A stretch of DNA of 64,000 bases from JARRLC01 sp050290865 (GCA_050290865.1 JBNKIW010000016.1:21545-85544); one strand, 5' to 3'; shown: positions 17,895-27,741, counted from the first letter of the stretch. Numbers and translations: made by a program. The notes: generated from the letters alone by a model not told the origin.

Positions 17895-18299
17895 ATGAAT
17901 GCCGGCAAGACCGAACTGGAAGGCGGGACGCGTTTCACGCCGCGCTTCGATGCGAACGGCCTGATGCCCGCGGTCGTCACCGAGGCGGGCGGCGGCGAGG
18001 TCCTGATGCTCGCCTATATGAACGCCGAGGCGCTGAGACTGACGCTGGAGACGGGCGAGGCGCATTTCTGGAGCCGGTCGCGCCGTTCGCTGTGGAAGAA
18101 GGGCGAGACCAGCGGCAACACGCTGCGGGTGATCGAACTGCGCACGGATTGCGACCAGGACACGCTGGTGGTGACGGTCGCGGTTGGCGGTGATGCCGTC
18201 GCCTGCCACACGGGCCGGAAGTCCTGTTTTTACCGGCGCGTCGAGCCGGCCAGTGAGCCGGGAACAGAGGCAAGGTTGCGTTTCATCGATTGTGCGTAA
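17895..18299 (+). CDS. hisI: Phosphoribosyl-AMP cyclohydrolase
   Basis: HisI opens the adenine ring of phosphoribosyl-AMP in histidine synthesis. The 134-residue product has MLAYMNAEAL, HFWSRSRRSLWKKGETSGN, the DCDQDTLVV metal site and CHTGRKSCFYR. It is a stand-alone cyclohydrolase without HisE fusion, as is usual in Alphaproteobacteria. It lies 6 bp after folE and is probably co-transcribed with it. Confidence 0.96.
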   Translation: MNAGKTELEGGTRFTPRFDANGLMPAVVTEAGGGEVLMLAYMNAEALRLTLETGEAHFWSRSRRSLWKKGETSGNTLRVIELRTDCDQDTLVVTVAVGGDAVACHTGRKSCFYRRVEPASEPGTEARLRFIDCA

Positions 18300-18370
18300 T
18301 GCCTCCCCATTTTCGGGGAGCGGGCAGGAATATTTCGAAAACTCGTGATAAGGCGCAAGAATGTGTCGAG

Positions 18371-18407
18371 GTGAAACGTGCATTAATAATGATGCAACAT
18401 GTTTCAC
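18371..18407. repeat. Inverted repeat of GTGAAAC/GTTTCAC type upstream of ior gene
   Basis: The arms are GTGAAACGTG (18371-18380) and CATGTTTCAC (18398-18407), 9 of 10 bases complementary, separated by 17 bp rich in A+T. No T-run follows, so it does not look like a rho-independent terminator of hisI. It could be an operator for the downstream oxidoreductase gene; the half-sites also resemble halves of parS. Function is not established. Confidence 0.4.
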
Positions 18408-18586
18408 CGGCGCGAAAGTTTAGGTGTTGCGCCGCACAGACATTCCTCGGAAGCGACCCGTTAAAACAACTTTCCGCGATAATCAACGCGGAAGGTCATT
18501 CTTGCTTGATCTCAGGTTGAAACCGTTCACCTTTTCCTCATATTCTTTGTGAAACCCGTATTTTTAGCATTGCGGAGGGTGCGCCC

Positions 18587-21500
18587 ATGGCCATCGCCAA
18601 GGTCGGCCTCGATGACAAATATGATCTCGACCGTGGACGGATCTACGTGACCGGCAGTCAGGCTGTCGCACGCCTGGCGATGATGCAGCACGCGCTGGAT
18701 GCCGCGAACGGTCTCAACACGGCGGGCTACATCACCGGTTACCGCGGTTCGCCCATCGGCGGGCTCGATCTGACGATGGCGCGGGCGCAGGCGTTCTTGC
18801 GTGCGCACAGTATCGTGTTTCAGTCGGGTCTTAACGAGGATCTTGCGGCGACCGCGCTATGGGGCGCGCAGCAGGCCGAATTGCGCGGCGAGGGCGCGTA
18901 TGACGGCGTTTTTGGGATCTGGTACGGCAAGGGACCGGGGGTGGATCGCTCAGGCGATGCTTTCCGCCACGCCAACCACGCCGGGACGTCGCGCCATGGC
19001 GGCGTGCTGGCGCTGATGGGCGACGATCACACCTGCGAGTCCTCCACCTCGGCGCATCAGTCGGAATTCGCCTTCATCGACGCCATGATGCCGGTTCTCA
19101 ATCCGGCGAATGTGCAGGAAATCCTGGACTACGGGCTGTACGGCGTCGCGCTGTCGCGGTTCTCCGGGCTGTGGGTCGGCCTGAAATGCGTGAAGGACAA
19201 TATCGAGCAGACGGCGGTGATCGACGCGAGCGCCGGGCGTGTCCGGCCCGTCATTCCGTCCGACTTCGCCATGCCTGACGGCGGCCTCAACATCCGCCTG
19301 CACGATACCGCCCTCGCCAAGGAAGCGCGTCTCCATGAATACCGGCGGCCAGCAGTGCTGGCATTCACTCGCGCCAACCGGCTGGACCGCCTCGTCTTCC
19401 ACGGTGGCCGCGCGCCAAAAATCGGCATCATTACCACCGGCAAAAGCTATCAGGACACGGCCGAAGCGCTCGACCTCCTCGGGCTCGACGAGGTGAAGGC
19501 GGCCGAGTATGGCCTGCGGCTTTACAAGGTGGCGGTGCCCTGGCCGCTGGAGCCGGAGGGCGTATTTCGGTTCGCAAACGGCCTCGACCTCATCATGGTG
19601 GTCGAGGAAAAGCGGGCGCTCATCGAAACGCAGGTCAAGGAGCAGCTTTACGGCCGCGCCAATGCCCCTGCGATCATCGGCAAGCGCGACGAAGCGGGCG
19701 AGTGGCTGTTCCCGGCCAAGGGCGCGCTCGACCCGGTGCAGATCGCGCTGGCGCTCGCCCGGCACATGCTGGCCCGCGCCGATCTGCCTGAGATCCGCTC
19801 GCATATCGGCGAACTCGAAGCCGCCGCGCGCCACGCCAGGGCCGCGCAATCGGTCGCCGAACGCATCCCTTATTTTTGCGCGGGCTGTCCGCACAATTCC
19901 TCCACCACCGTGCCGGAAGGCGCGCGCGCCTATGCGGGTATCGGCTGCCACTACATGGCGCAGTGGATGGACCGCGAGACGGAGGGCTTCACGCAGATGG
20001 GCGCCGAGGGTGCAAATTGGATCGGCGAGGCGCGCTTCTCCAAACGCCGTCATGTGTTCCAGAATCTCGGCGACGGCACCTTCATCCATTCGGGCAGCCT
20101 CGCGGTGCGTGCCGCGGTCATCGCCGGCGTGAATGTGACCTTCAAGCTGCTCTATAACGACGCCGTGGCCATGACCGGCGGCCAGCCGCTCGATGGCGCG
20201 ATGACGCCGCAGAGAATGGCCCACGCCATGGCGGCGGAGGGCGTGACGCGCATCGCCGTCGTCTCCGACGAGCCATCGCGCTTCGCCCGCGCCGATTTCC
20301 CCGCCGGCACCAGCATCGCCCATCGCGATGATCTGGACAGGGTGCAGGCCGATCTCGCGGCTATCGATGGCGTGACGGTGCTCCTCTATGTGCAGACCTG
20401 CGCGGCGGAGAAGCGGCGGCGGCGCAAGCGCGGCACCTACCCGGACCCTGAGCAACGCATTCTCATCAACGAATTGGTCTGCGAGGGCTGCGGCGATTGC
20501 GGCCGGCAGTCGAACTGCGTGGCCATCGAGCCGGTCGAGACCGAATTCGGACGCAAGCGCACCATCGACCAGGACGGCTGCAACAAGGATTTCACCTGCA
20601 TCAAGGGTTTCTGCCCCGCCTTCGTGACCGTGCAAGGCGGTGTGCGCAAGAAAGGCGTGCGCCGCATCTCCGTGCAGGATGCCGCCCGCGTCAATCCGCC
20701 GAAGCCGGAACAGCCGCCGCTCGATCGCCCCTATTCGCTGGTCATCACCGGGACGGGTGGCACCGGCGTGGTGACGGTGGGGGCCATTCTCGGCATGGCC
20801 GCTCATATCGAGGGCAGAGCCGCGGGCGTCATCGACATGTCGGGGCTGGCGCAGAAAGGCGGGCCGGTCGCGGTGCATGTCCGGATCGCGCGCGAGCCGG
20901 AGGAGATCAACGCCATCCGCGCGTGCCATGCCGGGGCCGACCTCGTCATCGGTGGCGACCTTGTGGTGGCGGGGTCGGGCAAAGTGCTGGGCGTGGTGCG
21001 CGGGGGGCGCACGTCCGTCGTCGCCTCCAGCCATGAGGCAATGACCGCCGACTTCACACACGCGCCCGATCTTTCGATCCCTGCGGCGGCGCTGCGGCGC
21101 GCGCTCGAAGAACGGGCCGGGCTGGCGGCCTGCAGTTTTCTGGATGCGCAGAAATACGCCGAGGCGCTGACCGGGAACAGGGCTATGGCCAACATTGTGC
21201 TCATCGGCTTTGCCTGTCAGAAGGGCCTCCTGCCGGTTTCAGCCGAGGCGATCAACGAGGCGATCCGGCTCAATGGGGTTTCCGTGCATGCCAATCTGCA
21301 GGCATTTCGCTGGGGCCGGTCGCTCGCGCATGACCTGGACGGAGTGGCCGCGCTCGTGGATAAAGCGACGCTGCCGCTGAACGGTGAGGAGCTGTCGCGC
21401 TCGCTGGATGAAGCGATTGCGCGGCGCGCGCGCTTTCTGACCGGCTATCAGGACGCCGCCTATGCCGAGCGCTATCTCCAGCGGGTGGAGGCGGTCCGCA

Positions 21501-22060
21501 CATTGGAGACGGCGCGCGTGCCGGGCAGCGACGCGTTAGCCTGGGCGGTCGCGCGCGGCTATTTCAAGCTGCTGGCCTGCAAGGATGAATATGAGGTGGC
21601 GCGGCTGTTCACGGACGACTCTTTCGCGCGCCAGCTCGCACGCTCCTATGAAGGCAGCTACCGGCTGACGTACCATCTCGCACCACCATTCGTCTCCCAT
21701 CTCGACCCCGCCACGGGCCGCCGCCGCAAGATGAGCCTCGGCCCCTGGATGCGGACGATGTTCTGGTTGCTGGCGAAAATGAAGGGACTGCGCGGCTCGG
21801 CCTTCGACATCTTCGGTTATACGGAAGAGCGCAGAGCCGAGCGAAGGCTGATCGCGGATTACGAGGCGATGCTGGATGAGATCGCCGGGCTCCTGCGGCC
21901 CGAGACGCATGGCGCGGCGGCGGCTTTGGCGGCGTTGCCTGAACGCATCCGTGGCTTCGGTCCGGTCAAGATGGCGGCGATCGAAGCGGCGAAGCTGCGC
22001 GAGGCGGAGCTTCTTGCCGCCCTGCGCAACGCGCCGCCGGGAAAGCAGAAGGCGGCTTGA
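18587..22060 (+). CDS. Indolepyruvate ferredoxin oxidoreductase, fused alpha/beta
   Basis: This 1157-residue fused enzyme oxidatively decarboxylates aryl pyruvates (indolepyruvate, phenylpyruvate) to aryl-acyl-CoA, passing electrons to ferredoxin or a flavoprotein. The N-terminal half is the IorA-like thiamine diphosphate part, with CAGCPHNSST and GIGCHYMAQWMD. A cluster-binding region follows with CEGCGDCGRQSNC and a second Cys group DGCNKDFTCIKGFC. An IorB-like gamma domain (GTGGTGVVTVGAILGMAA) comes next, then a DUF6537-type tail. GGAGGGTG precedes ATG 18587. It is typical of Alphaproteobacteria and serves aromatic amino acid breakdown. Confidence 0.92.
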   Translation: MAIAKVGLDDKYDLDRGRIYVTGSQAVARLAMMQHALDAANGLNTAGYITGYRGSPIGGLDLTMARAQAFLRAHSIVFQSGLNEDLAATALWGAQQAELRGEGAYDGVFGIWYGKGPGVDRSGDAFRHANHAGTSRHGGVLALMGDDHTCESSTSAHQSEFAFIDAMMPVLNPANVQEILDYGLYGVALSRFSGLWVGLKCVKDNIEQTAVIDASAGRVRPVIPSDFAMPDGGLNIRLHDTALAKEARLHEYRRPAVLAFTRANRLDRLVFHGGRAPKIGIITTGKSYQDTAEALDLLGLDEVKAAEYGLRLYKVAVPWPLEPEGVFRFANGLDLIMVVEEKRALIETQVKEQLYGRANAPAIIGKRDEAGEWLFPAKGALDPVQIALALARHMLARADLPEIRSHIGELEAAARHARAAQSVAERIPYFCAGCPHNSSTTVPEGARAYAGIGCHYMAQWMDRETEGFTQMGAEGANWIGEARFSKRRHVFQNLGDGTFIHSGSLAVRAAVIAGVNVTFKLLYNDAVAMTGGQPLDGAMTPQRMAHAMAAEGVTRIAVVSDEPSRFARADFPAGTSIAHRDDLDRVQADLAAIDGVTVLLYVQTCAAEKRRRRKRGTYPDPEQRILINELVCEGCGDCGRQSNCVAIEPVETEFGRKRTIDQDGCNKDFTCIKGFCPAFVTVQGGVRKKGVRRISVQDAARVNPPKPEQPPLDRPYSLVITGTGGTGVVTVGAILGMAAHIEGRAAGVIDMSGLAQKGGPVAVHVRIAREPEEINAIRACHAGADLVIGGDLVVAGSGKVLGVVRGGRTSVVASSHEAMTADFTHAPDLSIPAAALRRALEERAGLAACSFLDAQKYAEALTGNRAMANIVLIGFACQKGLLPVSAEAINEAIRLNGVSVHANLQAFRWGRSLAHDLDGVAALVDKATLPLNGEELSRSLDEAIARRARFLTGYQDAAYAERYLQRVEAVRTLETARVPGSDALAWAVARGYFKLLACKDEYEVARLFTDDSFARQLARSYEGSYRLTYHLAPPFVSHLDPATGRRRKMSLGPWMRTMFWLLAKMKGLRGSAFDIFGYTEERRAERRLIADYEAMLDEIAGLLRPETHGAAAALAALPERIRGFGPVKMAAIEAAKLREAELLAALRNAPPGKQKAA

Positions 22061-22108
22061 TGCGCAATTTTCTCCCCGCAAGGACAAATATAAGTCTGCT
22101 AAACCGGC

Positions 22109-22573
22109 TCACTTTCCGCCACTCAGAAGCTCTTTCACAGTTCCACTCACCCTGCTCATGTCGAGCTGTCCGGCGTATTTCGTCTTCAGCTCGTTCATGA
22201 CCTTTCCCATATCCTTGATGCTGCTCGCGCCAAGCGACGCAATGACGGATTTGATTACGTCCTTTGCTTCGCTATCGCTCATTTGCTTCGGCAGAAACTG
22301 TTCTATGACGTCGATCTCCGCCGTTTCCTTGTCCACGAGATCCTGGCGTCCGCCTGTCTTGAACTGCTCGATCGATTCCCGTCGCGACTTGATCAGCCCC
22401 TGCAGCAGGTTGAGGATCTCCTCGTCGCTGATCTGCTGATCGCCGCGCGCCCGCGCAACGTCGATATCCTTCTGCTTGATCGCCGCGCCGATCATGCGCA
22501 GCGTGGACAGCGCCGCGGCATCCTTCGCGCGCATGGCCGTCTTCAACGATTCCCCGATCTTTTCCCGCAACAT
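22109..22573 (-). CDS. GatB/YqeY domain protein
   Basis: The 154-residue product begins MLREKIGESLKTAMRAKD and ends in the YqeY helical domain, with YAGQLDMSRVSGTVKELL, the tail shared with GatB and GatE. YqeY proteins are thought to bind tRNA-related partners, but their role is unknown. ATG 22573 is the family start; the frame continues upstream without homology. In relatives it usually lies near carA or dnaG; here it stands alone between ior and a monooxygenase. Confidence 0.9.
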   Translation of the reverse strand: MLREKIGESLKTAMRAKDAAALSTLRMIGAAIKQKDIDVARARGDQQISDEEILNLLQGLIKSRRESIEQFKTGGRQDLVDKETAEIDVIEQFLPKQMSDSEAKDVIKSVIASLGASSIKDMGKVMNELKTKYAGQLDMSRVSGTVKELLSGGK

Positions 22574-22797
22574 GATTTCACTTCCCTTTGAATTGACGGC
22601 GCCGCCGCCGCAAAAAACCTGACCACTGGTAACACGCCCGCCGCGCAGTTTCCGAGGAAGATCGGCGGCGCGTGGCGCGGCTTCCCCAATCTGCCTCCCC
22701 GCGGCAAAGGCAATTTCCATAAAACTCTACGCATCGTCTGTGCGTTTCCTTCAGGTTTCTTGCTCATAGTGCGCAGCAGTGAAGGAAGAAAGAGCCC

Positions 22798-24480
22798 ATG
22801 ATGCCGACCGAGTGCTCAGTAATCATCATCGGCGCGGGGCCCTGCGGTCTGATGCTCGCCAATGAGCTGGGCCGCCGGGACATCTCGGTTGTGCTCGTGG
22901 ACGAGGACGCGGCGACGACACTCAAGCCGCAGGCCTGCGCCACGCAGGCGCGCACGATGGAACATTACCGCCGTCTCGGTTTCGCCGCCGAGCTGCGCGC
23001 TCTCGGGCTCCCCGCCGACTATCCGACCGATATCGCCTATTTCACCAGGTTCGCCCAGCATGAGCTGGCGCGGCTCTCCATGCCGTCATCGGCGGAGTCG
23101 GCCAAACCGATGCGCAGGCTGCAGGCGGGATCGTGGAGTGCGGCCGAGATGCCGCACCGCGTGTCGCAGCGCTGGGTCGAGGACGTCCTCCTCAAACATG
23201 CCCGGCAATATCCGTCCAATTCGATCAACTTCAATCAGAAGCTGATGAGCTTCACCGACGAAGGCTCCGGTGTAACGGCCGAGATCAGGAGTACCGTTGA
23301 CGGGCGGCGCGAGACGGTGCGCGCCCAATATCTCGTTGGCGCCGACGGCGCGCGGGGCGTTGTCCGCAATACTTTGCGCATTCCGCTCGTCGGCGAGCAT
23401 GGCGCGGTGCGCGGGTTCATGGGCGGATGGATGCTCGCCGTCCATCTTCGGGTGCCGCGCTTCTACGAAATCTCCAAGGGCAAGCCCGCCTGGATGTATG
23501 TCACCTTCAATTCCGACCGGCGCGCCTACATGGTGGCGGTGGACGGCAAGGACGAGTTCGATTTTCACACCCAGCTGCGGGACGAGGAGAACGAGAACAC
23601 CATCGACGACGCTCAGGCTCTGCGGATGTTCGAGGCCGCCGTGGGCGCGCCGGTCGAGGCGGAGATCCTGTCGCACGGCATATGGCTGGCGGGCCGCGCC
23701 CTCGTGGCGGAACACATGCGGTGCGGGCGGGTGTTCCTGGCGGGCGATGCGGCGCATCTGTTCACGCCCGCGGGAGGGCTGGGTTACAACACGGCGGTCG
23801 AGGATGCCGTCAATCTGGGGTGGAAACTGGCGGCGGTCGTGAAGGGCCAGGCGCCGGAGCGCCTTCTGGATACCTACGAGCTCGAACGCCGTCCCGTGGC
23901 GGTGCGCAATACCACCTATGCCCGCGAGTTCGCCGACGAACTGGGCAAGAACACACCGTCGCCAGAAATCGAGGAAGAGGGTGAGTTGGGCGACATCGCG
24001 CGCCACGCGGCCGGGGAGTATTTCACCCGGCAGGCCCGGCACGAATATGACATCCCCGGCGTCACCTTCGGCTATCGCTATGACGGCTCGCCGATCATCA
24101 TCAGGGACGCCGGCACGGCTCCACCCGACAGCGCCAATGTCTACATCCCCACGGCGATGCCCGGTGGACGGGCGCCGCATGTGTGGCTCGCGCCCGAACG
24201 ATCACTCTACGATGAATTCGGCCCTGAATGGACGCTCCTGCAGACTGGGCCGGAAAACCCGCACGCCTCGTCGCTGGCCCGCGCGGCGGAGGCGGCCGGG
24301 TTGAATCTGACCGTACTGAACCTCCCGATGCCGGAGCTGCAATATTTGTACGAGGCCAATCTCGTTCTCATCCGCCCGGATCAGATCGTCGCCTGGCGCG
24401 GGAATACGGTCAGCAATCCTACCGCGATCATCGCCACGGTGATCGGTGCCGGCCAGGAGTTCCTCCGTCTCACTGGGTGA
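22798..24480 (+). CDS. FAD-dependent aromatic monooxygenase (PheA/TfdB type)
   Basis: The 560-residue class A flavoprotein has the Rossmann loop IIIGAGPCGLMLANELGRR, the mid-protein DG motif LVGADGARGVVR, and the FAD-ribityl motif VFLAGDAAHLFTPAGGLGYNTAVEDAVNLGWKLA. The C-terminal 150 residues match the thioredoxin-like domain of phenol/resorcinol hydroxylases. The substrate cannot be read from sequence; an aromatic or polyketide-like compound is likely. No catabolic partner gene is adjacent. Confidence 0.88.
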   Translation: MMPTECSVIIIGAGPCGLMLANELGRRDISVVLVDEDAATTLKPQACATQARTMEHYRRLGFAAELRALGLPADYPTDIAYFTRFAQHELARLSMPSSAESAKPMRRLQAGSWSAAEMPHRVSQRWVEDVLLKHARQYPSNSINFNQKLMSFTDEGSGVTAEIRSTVDGRRETVRAQYLVGADGARGVVRNTLRIPLVGEHGAVRGFMGGWMLAVHLRVPRFYEISKGKPAWMYVTFNSDRRAYMVAVDGKDEFDFHTQLRDEENENTIDDAQALRMFEAAVGAPVEAEILSHGIWLAGRALVAEHMRCGRVFLAGDAAHLFTPAGGLGYNTAVEDAVNLGWKLAAVVKGQAPERLLDTYELERRPVAVRNTTYAREFADELGKNTPSPEIEEEGELGDIARHAAGEYFTRQARHEYDIPGVTFGYRYDGSPIIIRDAGTAPPDSANVYIPTAMPGGRAPHVWLAPERSLYDEFGPEWTLLQTGPENPHASSLARAAEAAGLNLTVLNLPMPELQYLYEANLVLIRPDQIVAWRGNTVSNPTAIIATVIGAGQEFLRLTG

Positions 24481-24691
24481 AGGCGCTGACGGAGCGCCGC
24501 GCCGGACTTGTCCCGAATGCCCCGCCCATCCCGATATCGCCGAAGAGCGATGTCGCGTTGGAGCCTGTTTACCTTTGCGTATAGTGTTGTTGTTATTTAA
24601 GCGCGACGCTGCTTAAATCGCGCTGGCTCGCGGACCATCCAACGTATACGAATTGACTCGGCGCCGCCTTCCGCCTTGAGGATATCGATTG

Positions 24692-25657
24692 ATGCGCATT
24701 GCACCGGGAGTGGGTCTGCTCGCGTTTGCCGCTGCCATAATGTTCGCGGTTCCGGTCTGCGCGCAGGGGCTCCGTACGGCACCGCAATTTTCAGCCAACG
24801 ACGCCAAGGGTGCGATCAGGCAGGCGCTGCGCATGCTGCCGAAGGTCAATTGCGGAGGAAAGCGCTGCGCTCCGCCGACGCCGGAGGAATTTGCCACGCC
24901 GCCGGTGCGGATCGAGGATGCGCGCCTTGCGTTGAGGACAGGCGTCAAGTCGGCGCAGCTCGCATGGTGCGGTCTGGAGTGGGAGACCCGCACGCACGCT
25001 TTCATGATGCGTATTTTCGCACAGAAGTATGGTTCGAACGTGCGGGCCATGGCTTTGCTGCGGATGATCCATGCCATACAGCAGGGACGGGTCTACACCA
25101 ATCTGCAAGTGTTGAAGACCTGTACGCCCCGGATGCGGGCCGAACTCGACGAGCAGAATCCGGCGGTCGTTCAGAGCATGTCGCATCAGATTGTCGAGCG
25201 GTTGTTGCGCGCCGAGTCGGTCACGAAAATGCTGCGGCTCGTGCTCGACCGGATGCCGGAAGCTTTCTGCGGCCCGAAGAAGAAATGCGCGCCCGCGACC
25301 GCCGAGGAGAAGGCGCACCCGCCCGTCTCCATCGAGGATGCGCGCCGGGCGATGACGGCCGGGCTGATATCGGGTACGGCCCAGCATTGCGGGCTGAATT
25401 GGAAACGGCGCGTGTTCGCGCCAATGATGGCTTTTCACCGCAAGAAGATGAACCGCAGGCAGCTTGCCATCATGGGAATGCTGCACGGCACGATGCAGGG
25501 TTACATGCTCGCCGGATATCGCCAGCGGGGAGAGGCATGCACGCCGGAGCTGCGTGCGGATGTCAAGAAGCGGTTGTCCGCACCGCCGCCCAAATCCGCG
25601 CCCGGCAGCAAGCCGAAATCCGGAAAGCCCAAGTCCAAATCCAAGGCGAAGCCGTAA
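24692..25657 (+). CDS. Secreted protein with duplicated four-cysteine unit, unknown function
   Basis: This 321-residue protein is not a recognised family. Residues 1-24 form a signal peptide (cleavage likely after VCA). Two homologous units follow at about residues 49-152 and 188-292. Each has the pattern CxxxxCAP or CxxxxxCAP, then EE, PPVxIEDARxA, a CGLxWxxR element, an MM pair, a QG dipeptide and CTPxLRA/CTPxMRA. Cysteines are 54, 59, 93, 144 and 193, 199, 233, 283, so two disulfides per unit are possible in the periplasm. The tail is Lys/Pro/Ser-rich. ATG 24692 follows an in-frame TTG; GAGG lies 11 bp upstream. Confidence 0.8.
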   Translation: MRIAPGVGLLAFAAAIMFAVPVCAQGLRTAPQFSANDAKGAIRQALRMLPKVNCGGKRCAPPTPEEFATPPVRIEDARLALRTGVKSAQLAWCGLEWETRTHAFMMRIFAQKYGSNVRAMALLRMIHAIQQGRVYTNLQVLKTCTPRMRAELDEQNPAVVQSMSHQIVERLLRAESVTKMLRLVLDRMPEAFCGPKKKCAPATAEEKAHPPVSIEDARRAMTAGLISGTAQHCGLNWKRRVFAPMMAFHRKKMNRRQLAIMGMLHGTMQGYMLAGYRQRGEACTPELRADVKKRLSAPPPKSAPGSKPKSGKPKSKSKAKP

Positions 25658-26010
25658 CCGTGGCAGGGCTGAGGCTGCCTGCGGGACTGTTGCCTTCGCG
25701 CACAGGGGCGCGGCAAATGGGTGCGTGAGGCGCTCGCATCCGTAATTTCATGAATTGCGTCAAGCATCTTTCTTGGCGATAGTATCGCGAGACGTTTTCC
25801 ACGAGAGTGCGTTCCTACGAGTAATCCCATCACCATGCAACCTCAACATGAGAATGCCCCGCGGTGCGGTTCGAACCGCTGCTGCCCGACCCCTCAGCCT
25901 GCATCGGAAAGCGCCTCAGAAAAGCCCACATATCGGTCGAATCTTGGCGCTGATTTTATCTCCACTGCCTTGTTGCAGGGGTAAGTATTGCTCGTGGGGG
26001 AGCATTCGTT
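25658..26010. other. Intergenic region, no gene seen
   Basis: This 353-bp stretch between the duplicated cysteine protein and the pentapeptide/J-domain gene has no credible coding frame, RNA gene or clear terminator. The last 15 bp hold GGGGGAG, the ribosome site of the downstream GTG start. Confidence 0.5.
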
Positions 26011-27741
26011 GTGGCCAATCCTGTTCATTTGGAGAAGCTTTGCCAGGGGCCGGTAGCCTGGAACGAGTGGCGCGAGGCGAATCCCTACGTCGTTCCTGAT
26101 CTGAGCCATGCCACACTCGCGCTGAGCCAGAGGCAGTTCGGACCCAGCAATGGCGGTCCCATCGATCTGCGGGCGGCCGACCTCGAAGGCGCCATGCTTC
26201 GCTTTGCGACACTGACGGAAGCGGATCTGGAAGGCGCCAATCTCAAGAATGCGGACCTCATGCATGCCCGCCTTGACCGGGCCAAGCTCATTGCAGCAGA
26301 TCTGACCGACGCCAGCCTCGATCATGCCGACTTCACCGCCGCCAATCTGAGCCGCGCCGTCGTCATGGGCGCCAGCTTCACCAATGCGCGCAACCTGACG
26401 CAGCAGCAGATCGGGCAGGCCTTTGGCGACGCCACGACGGCGTTGCCCGCGGCACTGACGCCGCCGGAGAACTGGTTCGCGCCATTCGATGATGGCCCGC
26501 AATTTTCCCAATACCCGGTCCCGGAGCCAGAGAAGGAAGACGACCTCTACGACATTCTCGGTCTGTCGAGGACCGCAGAGCCGGAAGACATCCGCACGGC
26601 GCACCGGGCGCTGGTCAAGACGCTGCACCCCGACCTGAATCCTGGCGATGCGGCGGCGCAGGACCGCTTCAAGAAGGTTTCGAACGCCTATCGCATTCTG
26701 GGCGATCCCGAGAAACGCCGCGCCTACGACAGGGACGAGATCGACGCCGAGGGCCGTATCCGGCCGGAATTCGAGGCGAGGCAGGAGTTTCGGCGGTATG
26801 CGTTCCGCTTCTACGCTGCGGCGGTAGTGGCGCTGTTCATCGCCGCGGGGGCTCTGGCCTTCGTGTGGCATCAGGTGATGAGAACCCCTGGGGAGAGTGC
26901 GCGTGTAGCTGCCAGCCTGCCCAAATTGAGCGGACGGCTGGTGGCCCTGCCGCCGGAAAGGGCAGCGCTGCCGGATAAGCGCATTCCGCGAGTTGGGACG
27001 GATGCGGGGCGGCTCGCGCAGGAGGCGCCACCGGAAGAGCAGGCGCGCAATGCTCTGTCGGGGGGCGCGGCAACCGTGACGGTGCTTGCGGGCCCTCCTC
27101 CACAAACAAAGCGGCGCGATGCGGCTCGGGAGGCCGGTCCCCCTGGGATCGATGACGCTGAAGAAGACGCGAATTCGGAAGCTGGTCCGCCGGGTCGCAG
27201 GACTGCGGCGTACTCCGCTGGCAATGAGCGTGACATCCGCCCTCTTGGTCAAGCACATGAGGAAGACCAGGCCGGTGAAGCAGAGGCTTCGCCAGCCCGT
27301 CCGACTGCGGCCGAGAGCGAAGCGCAAGCGTCGCTCCCATCGGAGGATCGTCCGGCGGGGGGCGATGGTGACGCCGTTCGAGGAGCTTTTCGTACCTTTG
27401 TGCCGGGACATTGGGGGGACCCGATCTCCGCGCTGTTTTATGAGAGCGCGCTCGCGCGAGCAGTGGCGGAAGATCAGGTGGAAACGACGGCCAGCATTCA
27501 AACGGGTGCGCTCGTCAACGGCCGTTCGGAGAACACGGAAATCGACGTCGAGACGTCAGCAACTCCGGCGCGATCCCTGGCTGGAGCTTTTCAGCCGCGT
27601 CCTCTGCCCGCATTCCTCGGCGGGCAGCAGAAAGCTGAGCGGAGTTCTGCCGCAATTGCCGGGGCAGGCCGCATCCCGGCGCTCACTCGCATTCCTGAAC
27701 GCCGTCAGGCCGTTTCCGACCTTTTCACGGGCGGATTATAA
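26011..27741 (+). CDS. Pentapeptide-repeat/J-domain fusion membrane protein
   Basis: The protein has 576 residues and a GTG start with GGGGGAG 8 bp upstream. Domains in order: a WNEWR...PDLSHATL leader typical of pentapeptide proteins (about 17-36); pentapeptide repeats of A(D/N)LxxA type (about 51-125); a J domain (about 178-241) with the essential HPD triad at 206-208; one membrane helix (about 266-287); and a long disordered, acidic and Pro/Ala-rich tail (about 290-576). J domains stimulate Hsp70 ATPases such as DnaK, and pentapeptide repeats form a rigid beta-helix that binds proteins. The helix would put the J domain in the cytosol and the tail in the periplasm, or it may be re-entrant. 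The function is unknown; it appears to be a single-gene unit. Confidence 0.82.
   Translation: MANPVHLEKLCQGPVAWNEWREANPYVVPDLSHATLALSQRQFGPSNGGPIDLRAADLEGAMLRFATLTEADLEGANLKNADLMHARLDRAKLIAADLTDASLDHADFTAANLSRAVVMGASFTNARNLTQQQIGQAFGDATTALPAALTPPENWFAPFDDGPQFSQYPVPEPEKEDDLYDILGLSRTAEPEDIRTAHRALVKTLHPDLNPGDAAAQDRFKKVSNAYRILGDPEKRRAYDRDEIDAEGRIRPEFEARQEFRRYAFRFYAAAVVALFIAAGALAFVWHQVMRTPGESARVAASLPKLSGRLVALPPERAALPDKRIPRVGTDAGRLAQEAPPEEQARNALSGGAATVTVLAGPPPQTKRRDAAREAGPPGIDDAEEDANSEAGPPGRRTAAYSAGNERDIRPLGQAHEEDQAGEAEASPARPTAAESEAQASLPSEDRPAGGDGDAVRGAFRTFVPGHWGDPISALFYESALARAVAEDQVETTASIQTGALVNGRSENTEIDVETSATPARSLAGAFQPRPLPAFLGGQQKAERSSAAIAGAGRIPALTRIPERRQAVSDLFTGGL

Noticed and set aside
18950..21061. 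703-residue minus-strand open frame inside the ior gene
   Set aside because: It is an antisense frame with His/Arg/Asp-rich composition and no family match; the plus strand holds iron-sulfur and thiamine motifs.
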